A DNA stretch of 64,000 nucleotides. Origin: Seminavis robusta. Lineage: Eukaryota; Bacillariophyta; Bacillariophyceae; Naviculales; Naviculaceae. The notes under the pieces are model-generated. The model worked only from the letters and a program-made list of their open reading frames with translations. It was not told the origin of the DNA and did no database searches. Numbering within the stretch: position 1 is the stretch's first letter; each line of letters begins with the position of its first letter. A program made the position numbers and the translations under genes. This document shows, piece after piece, positions 32,973-43,174 of this stretch. The DNA is taken from assembly GCA_903772945.1 (NCBI GenBank), contig CAICTM010000043.1, forward strand, positions 1-64,000, given 5' to 3'.

Positions 32973-33695
32973 ATGATGGCTATTTCTCCTCAACGAACGT
33001 CTGGAACGAAGCGTCGCAGCTCCCTCATGTTAGGTAGTCCCATGACGCAGCTACCGTCTGCGGCCGCGCTGTTTGGAACGGAGCTAGTGGATCTCTCGAG
33101 ACCGCCAGCAAGCAAGCGAAAGCGCGTTCATTTCGAGGAAGATAACGAGACACGCGACGTCAAGCGACGAGTGGCAGATCTCCCCCACTTGCCCAGCTCT
33201 CAGCTTAGCAAGTGTGAAAGGAGCGAGCTGTGGATGACTCAAGCGGACTATGAAGCAACGCTGCGGGCTGTCCTGAATGACGTCGTGGCCGTCAAGGACT
33301 CTCATGAGAACGACCAAGTCTCCGTTGGATCGTGTTACACGGAAGCCATGGCACAGACGTACAGTCTGTGCTGCTCTCCCGATGTCAAGGGTACAATTGC
33401 GCTCGAGAATGTGGCGCTGCTGAGCCTCCTGGACTCCTCGTTTCGTGGCCTCGAGAACCACACGCTACCCAAAGAGATGCGCACCGACCGCAAGATCCGC
33501 AAGGCCAAGACAGTGAGCCGGGTCCTCGAGCTGCAAGGTGAACTTCGAGTGGCGGGCAACCCCAAAGAAGATGCTACCGAGTGTCTTCGACTGGTGTCCG
33601 AGTACTTCTCCGAGCCGTCACGAAAGTTCGCACGAGCCTTGGGCGAAATCGATGGTACCTTTGCCCACTTGGCTGAATTGACCAACTCCGTATAA
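32973..33695 (+). CDS. diatom-type conserved hypothetical protein, 240 aa
   Basis: The N-terminal 70 residues are Ser/Arg/Lys rich with a bipartite basic block (SKRKRVHFEEDNETRDVKRR) that resembles a nuclear localisation signal. A helical domain follows: DYEATLRAVLNDVVAVK, then LLDSSFRGLENHTLPKEMR, a basic run (DRKIRKAKTVSRVLELQGEL), and a final SEYFSEPSRKFARALGEIDG. The SSFRGLE...ALG.IDG arrangement is one I associate with an expanded family of unnamed diatom proteins; this is recall, not a search. GC-rich codon choice marks it clearly as coding against the AT-rich flanks. The start is ATGATG at 32973, after an AT-rich leader. I assign no function. Confidence 0.75.
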   Translation: MMAISPQRTSGTKRRSSLMLGSPMTQLPSAAALFGTELVDLSRPPASKRKRVHFEEDNETRDVKRRVADLPHLPSSQLSKCERSELWMTQADYEATLRAVLNDVVAVKDSHENDQVSVGSCYTEAMAQTYSLCCSPDVKGTIALENVALLSLLDSSFRGLENHTLPKEMRTDRKIRKAKTVSRVLELQGELRVAGNPKEDATECLRLVSEYFSEPSRKFARALGEIDGTFAHLAELTNSV

Positions 33696-35016
33696 CTTGC
33701 AGTGCACAGCGCCAGCAAGCAGCACTCATATCATCTCATTACTTCCTTTGAACACCCGCTTTTGAACTATTCGAACGATTTGTCTATACCGTCTGCCTCT
33801 ACTTACATCCAGCCGCCAGGGATAACTCCGGATCCAAGTCCTATCCTATTTTAGCTATACGGTTATTACATTTTTATTACTGTTGTATATCTTTGTCTGC
33901 CAATAGCTGTATGGCTAGCTTCCGCACCCCACGGTACCATACCGTAGGAGCAATAGGTCGGTGGTACAGTGGGTTTCTTCGTCTCAGATTCCTGCCTGTC
34001 AACAACTTGCTCCTCAGCCTTGGTGATTGATGATACCGGAGTTACAGTGCTGTACTATTGCTTTGGCGAGGAAGCTTAGCTACCGGTCGGTACCAAAGCA
34101 GGAGGATGACGAGGTTGCAATGTTGCAATCCATCATTCCAGCACAGCGACTCTGCACTGGTACCACGGGAACATCTGCAATAACAAACTAACTAACCACT
34201 GCAACTGAAGTGCCTTGGTAAGATTTACTGGCAGGATGTTCCACTGGCCTTGCTCTTTGGGTCCGAGGTCGGAGGAGCCTCGGATCCACAATCCTGCACG
34301 GACAAACTCCTTTCCGCTTTATTTCCATAGGCTCAGGCTCAAGAGGCAACTCATAGTTCGATTTCTTCTAAAGACAGTACTGGTATGCATCAAGCTCCAA
34401 GCAAGCAATCATTCATGGAGTACAAACTGGATGGTCAAGCTGCCCTATGAAGAGCATCCGAGATTTAGGATCTTTCTGGGCCTACTTTCGAGACTGGTTT
34501 GAACATTGTATCCATGAAGGTTCGAGCTAGCTACCAAGCTTTGTTTGGCTATCGTGTTGGACCTTGGGGAACTTGCTACCAGGTAGCTAGCTAGACTAGA
34601 TGCTGCGAAAGCATCACGATGGACAAAGACACCCCCGTAAATAGATTCCATCGCCTTTGCATTCTTCCCTTCATCGTTACGGTTGAATATATTCAATCGA
34701 GTTTGTAAACTTCCTTAGTTCAGTCACTTTTTGCTAAATTCGTATGATTCAATCAAGCAAGTTGTTGCATTTCGAGCTTTCTGTCACGATCTTGGTTGGT
34801 AAGGAATTGGTTGTTAATAGACAGAAGAAAGCAATTTCATGTGCCTTTTCAGGTCGGAAACCATGTGCCCCGGTACTGTTGCTGCGCTTCTCTAGCAGAA
34901 AGTTAAATAGAAAGAAATTCCTTCTTCCAGCCTTCATAGATACTTTTGTCTGGTCCAAAACTGGCGGTGACTTACATGTTTCAGATCCTTCTGTTCCATT
35001 TATTTCGTCTCGTCTA
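33696..35016. other. intergenic, no gene supported
   Basis: The interval contains ACCGGT/GGTACC words (33935, 34081-34095) and an AGCT run (34580-34592). It lies between the hypothetical gene (plus) and the MED31 3' end (minus). No feature beyond these words is visible. Confidence 0.5.
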
Positions 35017-35706
35017 CTAACCCTCTTTCATGGCTTGGTCACCCTGTGCATCTGGCCCTTGTGGTTGTTGTTGCTCATTGGGATCTCCAGCGACTGCTGC
35101 TGGATCTACATGAACAGGTTTCACGGATCCTCGCCCATACAAGCGCTCCGCCCGATGCTGCCAGCTCATGAATTGTTGTTGATGGGCAAAATTTCGAAAC
35201 CCTATTTGAGCCCATTCCTCTCGTCGATGATTGAGTAGCCATTCCAGAAAGTAGAGCGCTTGGGGATATACCAAAAATCGATTGTATTCCGGACGAGTCC
35301 ATACTGTGAGCAAATAGCGTAGGAATTCCACAAATTCAGGGTCGTCCAGCCAGTTGTGATCGTCGGAGCTTGGATTGGTAGCCAAATAATGAAGGTACGC
35401 CGGGGACGCCAGCGACTGCACAAATTCCAGTTCTAGCTCGAAGCGATTTTTGGGTAACTCTTCGCCCAAGTGAGACGATGCTGAAGATTCCTTATTATCC
35501 TCTTCTGTCTTCTCCTTCTTCTCGCTGGTACCGTCTTCCTTTTTGACATCTTCTGGATCCTTCGTGGTATCTTCCGTTTCCTTCTTGGTGGGCGTGGCTT
35601 CCGACATGGGAACGTCCTCTACCGTATCGCCCGAAGCCTCTACTAGGGCTTCTGCCACAGACTTGGCTGTTGAACTCGTTGGTTTTTCTGACTCTTCTGT
35701 GCTCAT
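35017..35706 (-). CDS. MED31: Mediator complex subunit 31 (MED31/SOH1), 229 aa
   Basis: MED31 is the most conserved Mediator subunit and links the middle module to RNA polymerase II. The core (about 88-190) matches well: [23 protein letters not shown], then [35 protein letters not shown] and [11 protein letters not shown]. Compared with the usual length of about 125-150 residues, it has an 87-residue low-complexity acidic N-terminal extension (Thr, Glu, Lys, Asp) and a Gln/Pro-rich tail. The start is the first ATG, with no splice sites needed. The gene diverges from the FCP gene at 36037. Confidence 0.93.
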   Translation of the reverse strand: MSTEESEKPTSSTAKSVAEALVEASGDTVEDVPMSEATPTKKETEDTTKDPEDVKKEDGTSEKKEKTEEDNKESSASSHLGEELPKNRFELELEFVQSLASPAYLHYLATNPSSDDHNWLDDPEFVEFLRYLLTVWTRPEYNRFLVYPQALYFLEWLLNHRREEWAQIGFRNFAHQQQFMSWQHRAERLYGRGSVKPVHVDPAAVAGDPNEQQQPQGPDAQGDQAMKEG

Positions 35707-36036
35707 GGTGTGATTCTACTTGTAACAAGCAGCGACGGCTGGTATGTTATGCTTGGAAAGCGGCTGTGAATAATTGGCAACATTCATGGCGAAGTCAATA
35801 AGCCAACAGGGCTAGTAATAGGTTCTGCAGTAGCGTTAGAGGTTTGGCTAACGTCATATTTATGATTGATTGCATTCGTGTATGGTCTGGCAAATCTTCC
35901 GACTCCAAGGTAAAGTTGAAGTCTAAGGATTTGCGCTACGTTTCCCTTTCTCTGTGCAAAGTGCGTCCACACGAAAGAGACAAAGACACGACGAAATCCA
36001 CACCACAATATCGTCAACAATCAAAACAATTCCATC
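35707..36036. promoter_or_regulatory. divergent promoter region, MED31 / FCP
   Basis: This 330-bp spacer contains a TATTTAT box-like word at about 35856-35862, too far from the FCP start to be a core TATA unless the leader is long. The final 90 bp is a C/A-rich leader (ACACGACGAAATCCACACC, then ATCAAAACAATTCC) ending in ATCATGAAG. Confidence 0.35.
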
Positions 36037-36741
36037 ATGAAGACCTGTGCTGCCCTCCTTGCCCTTATCGGCTCTGCCGCTGCTTTCGCCCCTGCCCAAG
36101 AGGCACGCAGTTCCACCGCTCTTTCTGAGAAGGCCTTCGCTGATGCTCTTGGTGCCCAGGCTCCAGTAAGTCGTTCTGAATTGATGATGCTCAATTACTA
36201 TGGCTACGGCACAATAGCTTACAATGACTCTTTCCTTGTTGCATTCTAATAATAGTTGGGAGTTTTCGATCCTCTTGGCCTCATCGAAGATGGCAACCAA
36301 GAACGATTCGACCTTCTCCGCATGTACGAACTCAAGCACGGACGTGTCTGCATGCTTGCCGTCACTGGATACCTCATCACAGCCGCCGGAATTCGATTCC
36401 CTGGTGCTGAGGGCATCCCTGATGGTTTGAAGGCTTTCCCCGCTCTTTTCGAGACCGCCAATGGACAACAAGTTCTTCTGCAAATGCTTGCTTTCTTCAC
36501 CGTTGCCGAGATTGCCAACCGTGAAGCTAGCTGGGCTGGTATCACGGCTGAATTCGTTGGTGACCACCGCAACGGAGCCCTTGACTTTGGATGGGACAAA
36601 TACGATGATGCCACCAAGATGAAGAAGCGTTCTATTGAATTGAACAACGGACGTGCTGCTATGATGGGAATCTGGGGACTTGTCACTCACGAGATGATGG
36701 GCAACTCCATCCTTCCCGGCGGATACCTTCCAGGACAATAA
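36037..36741 (+). CDS. fucoxanthin chlorophyll a/c-binding protein (FCP/LHC), two exons, 204 aa
   Basis: This is a plastid thylakoid light-harvesting antenna protein. Exons are 36037-36165 and 36256-36741 (GTAAGT...AATAG). The presequence has a signal peptide ending AAAFAPAQ, the standard diatom plastid motif. The LHC body shows helix 1 (RFDLLRMYELKHGRVCMLAV), a middle helix (LQMLAFFTVAEIANREA) and helix 3 (RSIELNNGRAAMMGIWGLV), the first and third carrying the Glu/Asn-His-Arg chlorophyll-binding pattern. Length is normal. The intron sits near the start of the mature protein. An LHCF or LHCR subgroup cannot be fixed by eye. Codon use is strongly biased toward C-ending codons, as in highly expressed genes. 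Confidence 0.95.
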
Positions 36742-37570
36742 ACAGTTTGCCTGCATCTCCGTTCCAGCCAAATGTAAACCTTCGTCACTAGCTAGCTGGC
36801 TTGCTTGTCGACGCTGTACAGGTCTTGATCGTGTTGATTTTCCCATTCGATGCGCAAGGATAGCTACAACTCTTTTTTTTAAGATAGACCACCTCGACTG
36901 TTTTAGATGCTGTAGGGTAGACAGGAATGGGCGCAGCTTCGAAAGTTAGTCTCTTGTTGCCAGATCCCATCGTCGTCAACCTGCAGCAGTGAGCTTGCAA
37001 GAAGGTGGTGGTACTCAGTAAAGAGCGCATGTCGGTTTACTCCGCATTGTCAGAATGGTTCTGGTGGTATTTTCCAACCCCGTCGAGCAGCACTGATGAG
37101 CCCTCGATGGGCAAAAACCGTCGTTGATGTTTAACAGCAGTGATGTGTGTGAGTGCAATTGGTACAATCCATAGAAATAGTAACCACAGAGTCCACCCAC
37201 CATGCCACACTTCTGGTTGCCTCATGCGACCCAGCACCAGAACTCTAGCCTGGAGGCTGCAATTCTTGATATGATAGAGTCGTCACTCTGACTACCTAAT
37301 CGTAACATGCTCAGCTCGAAGAAACGACTGGAGAAAACGAAACATCTCTTTGCCAATGATACGCTCTAAAATAAGAGATTAGCTTGGAATACAATTACTG
37401 TTCAGCCATCTGGTGCAACGAAGGCTTTTTGACATAGTATGGATGGCCTCATCAACACACGCTCCGTATATAGCATTACAAAATCTGGATGGCTTCAACA
37501 CACGCTGCATAGCAGCATTACAAAATCGTGTCGACAGGGCTTCCGCAATATTTGTTTTGTAGCTAGCCAG
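36742..37570. other. 3' region between FCP and a minus-strand hydrolase
   Basis: An AGCT run lies 46 bp past the FCP stop (36788-36797). Two copies of a short direct repeat, ACACGC(T)..GCATTACAAAATC, lie near 37457-37480 and 37500-37526. No gene is supported. Confidence 0.5.
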
Positions 37571-38359
37571 CTATGGTTCTTGATGCCCTTCAGTTTTCAA
37601 TCTGTACAGCCCAGTTACAGTCTCTTCCAAAGCTCGTCTGGAGGATGCATTTTTGAAAATATGAACATCACTGAGCGTGTATGCCTTGATTCCTGGTATA
37701 TTGTTCCATCTCTCTGGATGTGGGCAGAACACGGGGTCATGTGATGCATGTACCACATGTACTAGATCGTTGTTGTCGAGTGGTCGTAGCCGAAAGGCGG
37801 CATCATCTCTCATGGCGGCCATTGCCGTTGCCGAGCTAACAGGCGCCATCAGCACAAATGCTGGTCGAGTGTCCAAGCCAATGTCTTTGGTTAATAGCTC
37901 GGTTAACACACCGGCTCCCCAGCTGAATCCGACACAGAGAACGACATTTCGCCGCCGCATTTCTTTGAGGCATTTTTCCACACCATCGGCAATAGCGGAA
38001 CGTGCCACCACAGCGACCATGAGTCGAATCCAAAAGATTCCAAAAGCCACAAGGATGGCGAGGAAAGTGAACCGTTCCAAGGACTCAAATTGGACCCAAA
38101 CTTTCACCAGACTCCACAGCAAGCCACCACAAACCAGCAGCATGAGCAAAAAGTTCGTATCCAGGCACCATATCCCATAAAATGGCGGCATGAGGAGATT
38201 CGGCTCGATCACATCGCAATCGAATTCTGTTTGTAGTCGATTTCTCAGTGCGTAGACGGGTCCTGGGGTCCATCCTCGCAGTAATAACACCGTCGGCTTC
38301 ATGGTGGAGGAATCAAAGTGGTCGTTGTTGGTAGGGGAAGCCAAGGTGTAAGATGCCAT
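37571..38359 (-). CDS. membrane-associated alpha/beta-hydrolase-like protein, 262 aa
   Basis: The protein has an opening strand-turn (VLLLRGWTPG), two hydrophobic spans (about 67-90 and 97-119) inserted before the nucleophile elbow, and then GFSWGAG with Ser at about 146 in a GxSxG setting. LVHVVHASHDPVFCP may supply the acid, and SDVHIFKN the catalytic His. Together these fit a serine hydrolase of the alpha/beta fold sitting on a membrane. The substrate is unknown; an esterase or thioesterase role is possible. The ATG at 38359 is used; an in-frame TTG seven codons upstream is not a start. It is a single exon. Confidence 0.75.
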   Translation of the reverse strand: MASYTLASPTNNDHFDSSTMKPTVLLLRGWTPGPVYALRNRLQTEFDCDVIEPNLLMPPFYGIWCLDTNFLLMLLVCGGLLWSLVKVWVQFESLERFTFLAILVAFGIFWIRLMVAVVARSAIADGVEKCLKEMRRRNVVLCVGFSWGAGVLTELLTKDIGLDTRPAFVLMAPVSSATAMAAMRDDAAFRLRPLDNNDLVHVVHASHDPVFCPHPERWNNIPGIKAYTLSDVHIFKNASSRRALEETVTGLYRLKTEGHQEP

Positions 38360-40400
38360 GTCAAAGGACCAAGACTCCAAACTCTTCTTCTTCTTTTACT
38401 ACTGAAAGTGATAAGAGGTGGAGACAATTTAAGCGGGTTCGATGGTTTTGTGACGGCTTTGCTCCGTCATTGTGGCAATTCTTCGGACTTCAAGGCCAAA
38501 ATTTGCTGGACTGGACCTCACTCGACTGGGTCACTCGAGTCGAGTCGAGTCAGTCGAGCAGTGTGACGAGTCACTCGTCACTCGAAATGAACTGAATTCG
38601 AATGATTCATTCGAATATTTTTTGAAGGAGCATTCGACAAGAATCGAATCGAATCATTGGGTGCACAAAGCTGTGCAAAACCACATTCCGCACTTGGTGG
38701 CGAATGGCTCTGGCCTGGGAGATCCCCAGAGAGGCTGATGCATGGAATACAACACTCAAGGGGGGGGAGGTTGATTGACTAATCCAATCGAATGATCTAA
38801 TCGATAATCTAATGAATGATTCAATCAGCAACACATCCAGGAACTACTGGTTCTTTGCTACAATTTTCTGGCTGGGACCGTACCGGTAGTACCCGTATCG
38901 GTACCATCGGTAGATGAAGAAGATTGCTCATCCGATTGGTTGGTCGCTCTTTCGCGATGCTAACGAACCATGGTTGTCCCTCCATAACGTCTCGGTACCG
39001 CTTTCTACTAGTAGTGAGCCAAGAGTAGTGAGGTCAAGAAGCTGGTCAAGACGAGTGAGCCAAGATGAGTGAAGAGAGAGTTTTGGATTTGAAACATCAT
39101 CTCGGCCCTTCACGAACCCTTTCCGAACCATCCCTTGCGATCCTTCTTGTCCCCTCTACCGTATGCTTCTAGAGTAGTACCCCCCCCCAACCAAATTGCA
39201 GACGGTTGACGGTGTATCGCAAATTCGAACTCGTTTTACGACTTGTTTCCGCAAAAGGAGACATAACAACCAAAAAAGAGACATAACAACATGACATCAG
39301 GTTAAAAGAAACATTAGGAAGTCAGCCTTGAGCGGGAAGTATAGGTAAAAGCAAGTTTTGTTAAAGCTTTGTACGATTTATAAGTCAAGAATTGTTTTTA
39401 CCATATCTACCTGGATCCACAGCTGTCTTCTTGGTCTCTCCTGTCCTGGCTTTGTCTGTCGGTTATCCGCGGTGGGGGCCTGTCCTACATACATTACGGG
39501 GGGCTACGAAGGCTTCATCAGTAGCGCTCCTCGAAAGGCCTCATCAATCACAGTTACACTACCGGTAGACTATATCATACATGAATGCATTTTTGTGTCT
39601 GTTTTCGTCAGTCGCAATCGTCTTCCTACCCTCTTTTCACAGTCTTGCCAATCGTCTTGCCATCGTCCCATAGATCTTCATCGTCGTCAGCTCTTCATCC
39701 AGTTCGGATTTGACTCATTTCATGCAGCTGCTTTTCTGGTAAAGAACCGGTTATCGTTATGCGGTTTTGCTGTGTTCGGATTTGGTACAAGTGACGATGC
39801 GAAAAGAGCACTAACAGTCTTTTACCGCTATTCAACACACATCATTTGCGAACGTTAGTACCGTGTGAGTTAGCTGTGAGTTGTGCTTCACAATTGGAAC
39901 TTTATCTCGTTGACCTCCTAGCTAGCTAGCTAGCTATCTACAGTACTATATCTCCTCACATTTTTGAGGCAGTTGCAGGTCTGAAAGGGTGGAAAGGGCA
40001 ATAGCCATTCCGCCTGATAGCATGACTCGAGGACTTTGGGTGGTGGTGCGGCAAACACAGCAGTAACTCTCCTGTCTTTACCTTCTGCATTCCCTCGTTC
40101 TCTGGACGGAACGTGCATTTCATCAATAGCCAGCTACTCAGGATCCAGAAGCATCCTTTTTCAGGACTCCCACCACTTAGAGCGTGTCCTTGGCTTCACT
40201 GTTTCGTCTCGATGGCTACTGGTTTTCCCGTAGCTACTTGAGTGTGATGGCACTCTTGATGAGGCTCTTGGGTGTTGGGTGGGTGTTGTACTTGCTCCCA
40301 ATAGCATCGGGCCACAACCAAAGCCAAACTCAAAAGCAAACCACGAACAGAGAACCAAAAATAATACACCATACCGGTATCTCTCCAACAGAAGCAAACA
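38360..40400. other. 2-kb gene-free stretch with simple-sequence tracts
   Basis: It contains the GAGTC/GAATC tract described separately, a poly-G run (38761-38768), a poly-C run (39181-39188), a GGTACC/ACCGGT cluster (38878-38905), and an AGCT run (39919-39937). Open frames (for example 39358-39858) begin at non-ATG codons and show no family marks. Confidence 0.5.
38521..38830. repeat. GAGTC / GAATC tandem-like tract upstream of the hydrolase
   Basis: Irregular pentamer repeats (ACTCGAGTCGAGTCGAGTC, then GAATCGAATCGAATC) give local palindromes around TCGA. A second part (38775-38830) has AATCGA/TGATTCAATC words. They lie 160-470 bp upstream of the minus-strand gene start at 38359. Confidence 0.6.
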
Positions 40401-41204
40401 ATGTGGAGGAGCTTTCAAACCGTTGCCCTCCAAAACGAACGAGGGGTAGCATTGCTGGAATCACAACTGTACTTTGAGGCCTTGACTGAGTTCGTAGAAG
40501 CTTACACAAACGCTTCGTGTTTGCGACAGCAAGCACTCTCTGAAGCAGCCAATCCCTTTGACTTGTTAGGAAGCAATGACGGAGATCGCCCGCAGCGGCT
40601 CTTCTCCCTGGCGAGCCAAGATATGGAAGAAGACGAGGAGGTGCAAACGGGGAGTTCGGCAACACAATCGGTGGATCAGCATTACATATACCCAAGCGGA
40701 GTTACCTTCTGGGTCGACCATGATGTTCAGGATGCTTCGCAATCGCCGATATGCGGGTATGGATTTCTGAACAACATCACCCTGCTCATGGCTACATGTC
40801 TCTACAACATGTCCTTGTGTTTCCACCTCCGAAGTCGATTTGTGTTGGGTACAGTGAGGCAGACCTGTCAACGCTTTGCTGTAGATCTCTACGACCGCGC
40901 CATTGAAACGGTCGGCGACCCGTTGTATGCTTTTGAAACGATTGCCAAAGGAGATGCCAACTGTCTCCTGGTCATCCTCTTGAACAACAAGGCGGTGATT
41001 TGCTTTGAACTGGAGGACTATACCAATTGCCAGATTGTCCGATCCCTCCTCGTGTTGTGCTTGAATAAGCTGGGGTGCGGAGATGGTGGTATCATCAGTG
41101 CTGACAAGTTGCCGCACCAAGCCTTTCTCGAGACGGATGACCTCACAAACATGTATCGAATAGCGTTCTTGTTGGAGCCGCCTTTGATAGCGGGGGCAGC
41201 ATAG
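40401..41204 (+). CDS. TPR-like diatom hypothetical protein, 267 aa
   Basis: The protein is made of amphipathic helix pairs: ALQNERGVALLESQLYFEALTEFVEAY, then LLMATCLYNMSLCFHLRS, a third pair at CQRFAVDLYDRAIETVG, and NNKAVICFELEDYTNCQIVRSLLVL. The NERGVALLE..Y..AL and NNKA.ICFELEDY patterns match tetratricopeptide helix A/B logic, so a protein-protein interaction scaffold is likely. I recall similar unnamed proteins as common in diatoms. The first ATG follows AAGCAAACA. There is no signal peptide and no intron is needed. No partner can be named. Confidence 0.75.
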   Translation: MWRSFQTVALQNERGVALLESQLYFEALTEFVEAYTNASCLRQQALSEAANPFDLLGSNDGDRPQRLFSLASQDMEEDEEVQTGSSATQSVDQHYIYPSGVTFWVDHDVQDASQSPICGYGFLNNITLLMATCLYNMSLCFHLRSRFVLGTVRQTCQRFAVDLYDRAIETVGDPLYAFETIAKGDANCLLVILLNNKAVICFELEDYTNCQIVRSLLVLCLNKLGCGDGGIISADKLPHQAFLETDDLTNMYRIAFLLEPPLIAGAA

Positions 41205-41312
41205 GTTTTGATGGTATGTACATACATGTCACTACTTGTAGATCACTCTCTACCGGTAAAACTCTATAGTTCTTGCTTTTGTATGATTCTTATGCCATTC
41301 ATCATTCATATT

Positions 41313-41625
41313 GTTTCAACCAGTGCCGGTACCTCAGACACCAACCAGCCGAGGTGCAGTGAAATCAACTGTCAGCAAACTTTAGTCCTCGCTCTACGCT
41401 GCACGCTGGACAGCAAAGTATACTACCCGTGTACTGTGGGCTGCCAACTGTTTGATGTCATTGAATTCATCATCCACCCATACCGGTACATGTGTTGCTT
41501 CTACCGTACCTCTGGCACAAACCAATGGAGGTGCAACAACCAGTCTGCAATCTTTCGTCCTCACTCTACGCTACACAGCAAAGTGCACTACTTTCTAAAG
41601 GCCGCCAACTATTGATGTCAGGTTG
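41313..41625. repeat. diverged two-copy tandem repeat, about 180 bp
   Basis: The first copy (about 41325-41462) and the second (about 41505-41622) share ordered blocks: GGTACCTC / CGTACCTC, AGGTGCA, GTCCTC(G/A)CTCTACGCT, CAGCAAAGT and GCCAACT..TTGATGTCA. Indels separate them. The repeat lies downstream of the TPR-like gene and has no coding function I can support. Confidence 0.65.
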
Positions 41626-41804
41626 AATGTACATGGCCCAAACTAAAGGATGGTTTACTATTGTTAGGGGTGAATTGCAGCAAAGAGACAGCTTGCTATC
41701 ACCCCATGCTCAAGTCTGACGGCCCATCCACACAAAACTTCCCCATATAAGACAACCACCAAGGCCACCAACATCGAATATTAGCCAGAACGATTTGATG
41801 CCCT

Positions 41805-43174
41805 TTAGGAGCTGTACTTGGACGGATCCATGTACCAAGAGTCTGACCACTTGTCCGGGTTGGAAAAGAGAAGCTGGAAGCGGTTACGAAGCAATCCCAG
41901 TGGCTCCGTTGCCATGCTAGCTTCAATGGTTGCTTGGTTCTTGCGCCAGGCTTGCATCAGGTCATCGTACATGGACTGCAAGAGAGTGTAGGCAAGGTTG
42001 CGCAAGCCCTTGGGGTTGATCTTGTTGCCCGTCTCATCATGACACTCCTTGTTGCGCAGGTATTCCTGTCCCCCAAACTGGATGAATCCCTTGGCAATGC
42101 CAACACGTTGATCCATTATCTTTTCGGTCCAATGCAAGCTGCGTAGCTCGTTTGTGTGGTTGGGGATCTGATCGAGAGCGGCCTTCTTTAGAGCTTGTGT
42201 CACAAAGGCTTGAGCATTCACTACCCGGTTGGCAGCAGCATCCTTGGTAGGTGCCACATCCAGACTGTTCACAATGACGTTCCAGATGGGCTCTTGTTCG
42301 TGATGATCCTTGACGTGCTTCTTGATGCTGCTAATTGTCTTGGCACGTTGTCTCCCCTGGACAGGCTGGGACCAATCAACCTTGTTTTCTCCCAAACCCT
42401 TGATCAGATTGTTGCAGACGGGACAAATGCAACTGACTATTTCGATATCCTCCTTCTTGCCAGCTTCAGAGTTGTCAGAAGCGGCCACTGCCGTGGTAGC
42501 AGGAGCAGGGCTCACTGTCCGGGCCTTCTTGGCTGGTGGCGCGGCATCTTCAAGAACTACAGGTCTGGCATGATGATGCTTCTGCTGGTAGGCAACAGGA
42601 ATATCACGTTGAGGTGTCATCATGGGAGGAGCCATGAACTTTCCAGGCCATCGAGGATGTGGAAGAGGAGGATGAGGGGCAAAGCCTGCTGGAGAGCATA
42701 GACTGACTCGCCGAACAGGTTGTGCGGGTGCCGAGAATGTTAAGGATGGTCTTCGGGAATGAGGTGGAAGTGGAGGAGAGGCGAATGGAGCTGGGCCATT
42801 GCTTGGAACTCCAGGAGCGCTCGTCGAAGACTGATTGCTCTTGGGAGGAGAGCCAGCTGAACTCAGAGTCAAGAGAGCTTCTGAGACGGCGGCTTCAGCG
42901 CTACCTTGGTTGCTAGCCTTGGCAGCTGCTGGACTGGAAGCAGGTGCCGATGCCGAAAAGTTTGGTCTGCAATTCAGTATCATACAATTTGGAAAATGAT
43001 GAGACTCGAGACCGCCGTGAAGCTAATGACAAATTAGATACAAATCACATCAACTTACCGCAACTGGGCGGGTGGGAAAGGCGGCCGAGGAAAGTGGTGG
43101 CCAATGATACCATTGGCAGCCTGAGGATGCCCTCGATAGAGAAATTCCATCCTTTGGTAGGGATATTGATTCAT
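41805..43174 (-). CDS. Pro/Ala-rich protein with a CxxC...HxxxxHH motif, two exons, 425 aa
   Basis: Exons are 43174-43059 and 42966-41805 (GTAAGT...TTGCAG), joining QLR to PNFSAS in frame. The N-terminal 170 residues are Pro/Ala/Ser-rich and disordered, with a basic PAKKARTVSP that may be a nuclear signal. A possible zinc finger follows: CICPVCNNLI, about 40 residues, then IKKHVKDHH. The C-terminal half is helical (AFVTQALKKAALDQIP, GLRNLAYTLLQSMYDDLMQAW). The arrangement suggests a nuclear nucleic-acid-binding or regulatory protein, by inference only. I do not recognise the family. Start: ATG at 43174; the upstream in-frame start is TTG. Confidence 0.7.

Noticed and set aside
39358-39858. 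166-codon open frame
   Set aside because: It begins at TTG with no ATG in a good place, and has a Cys/Ser/Phe-rich random composition.
41208-41615. 135-codon open frame over the tandem repeat
   Set aside because: The similarity within it comes from the DNA repeat; the copies carry indels and give no consistent protein.
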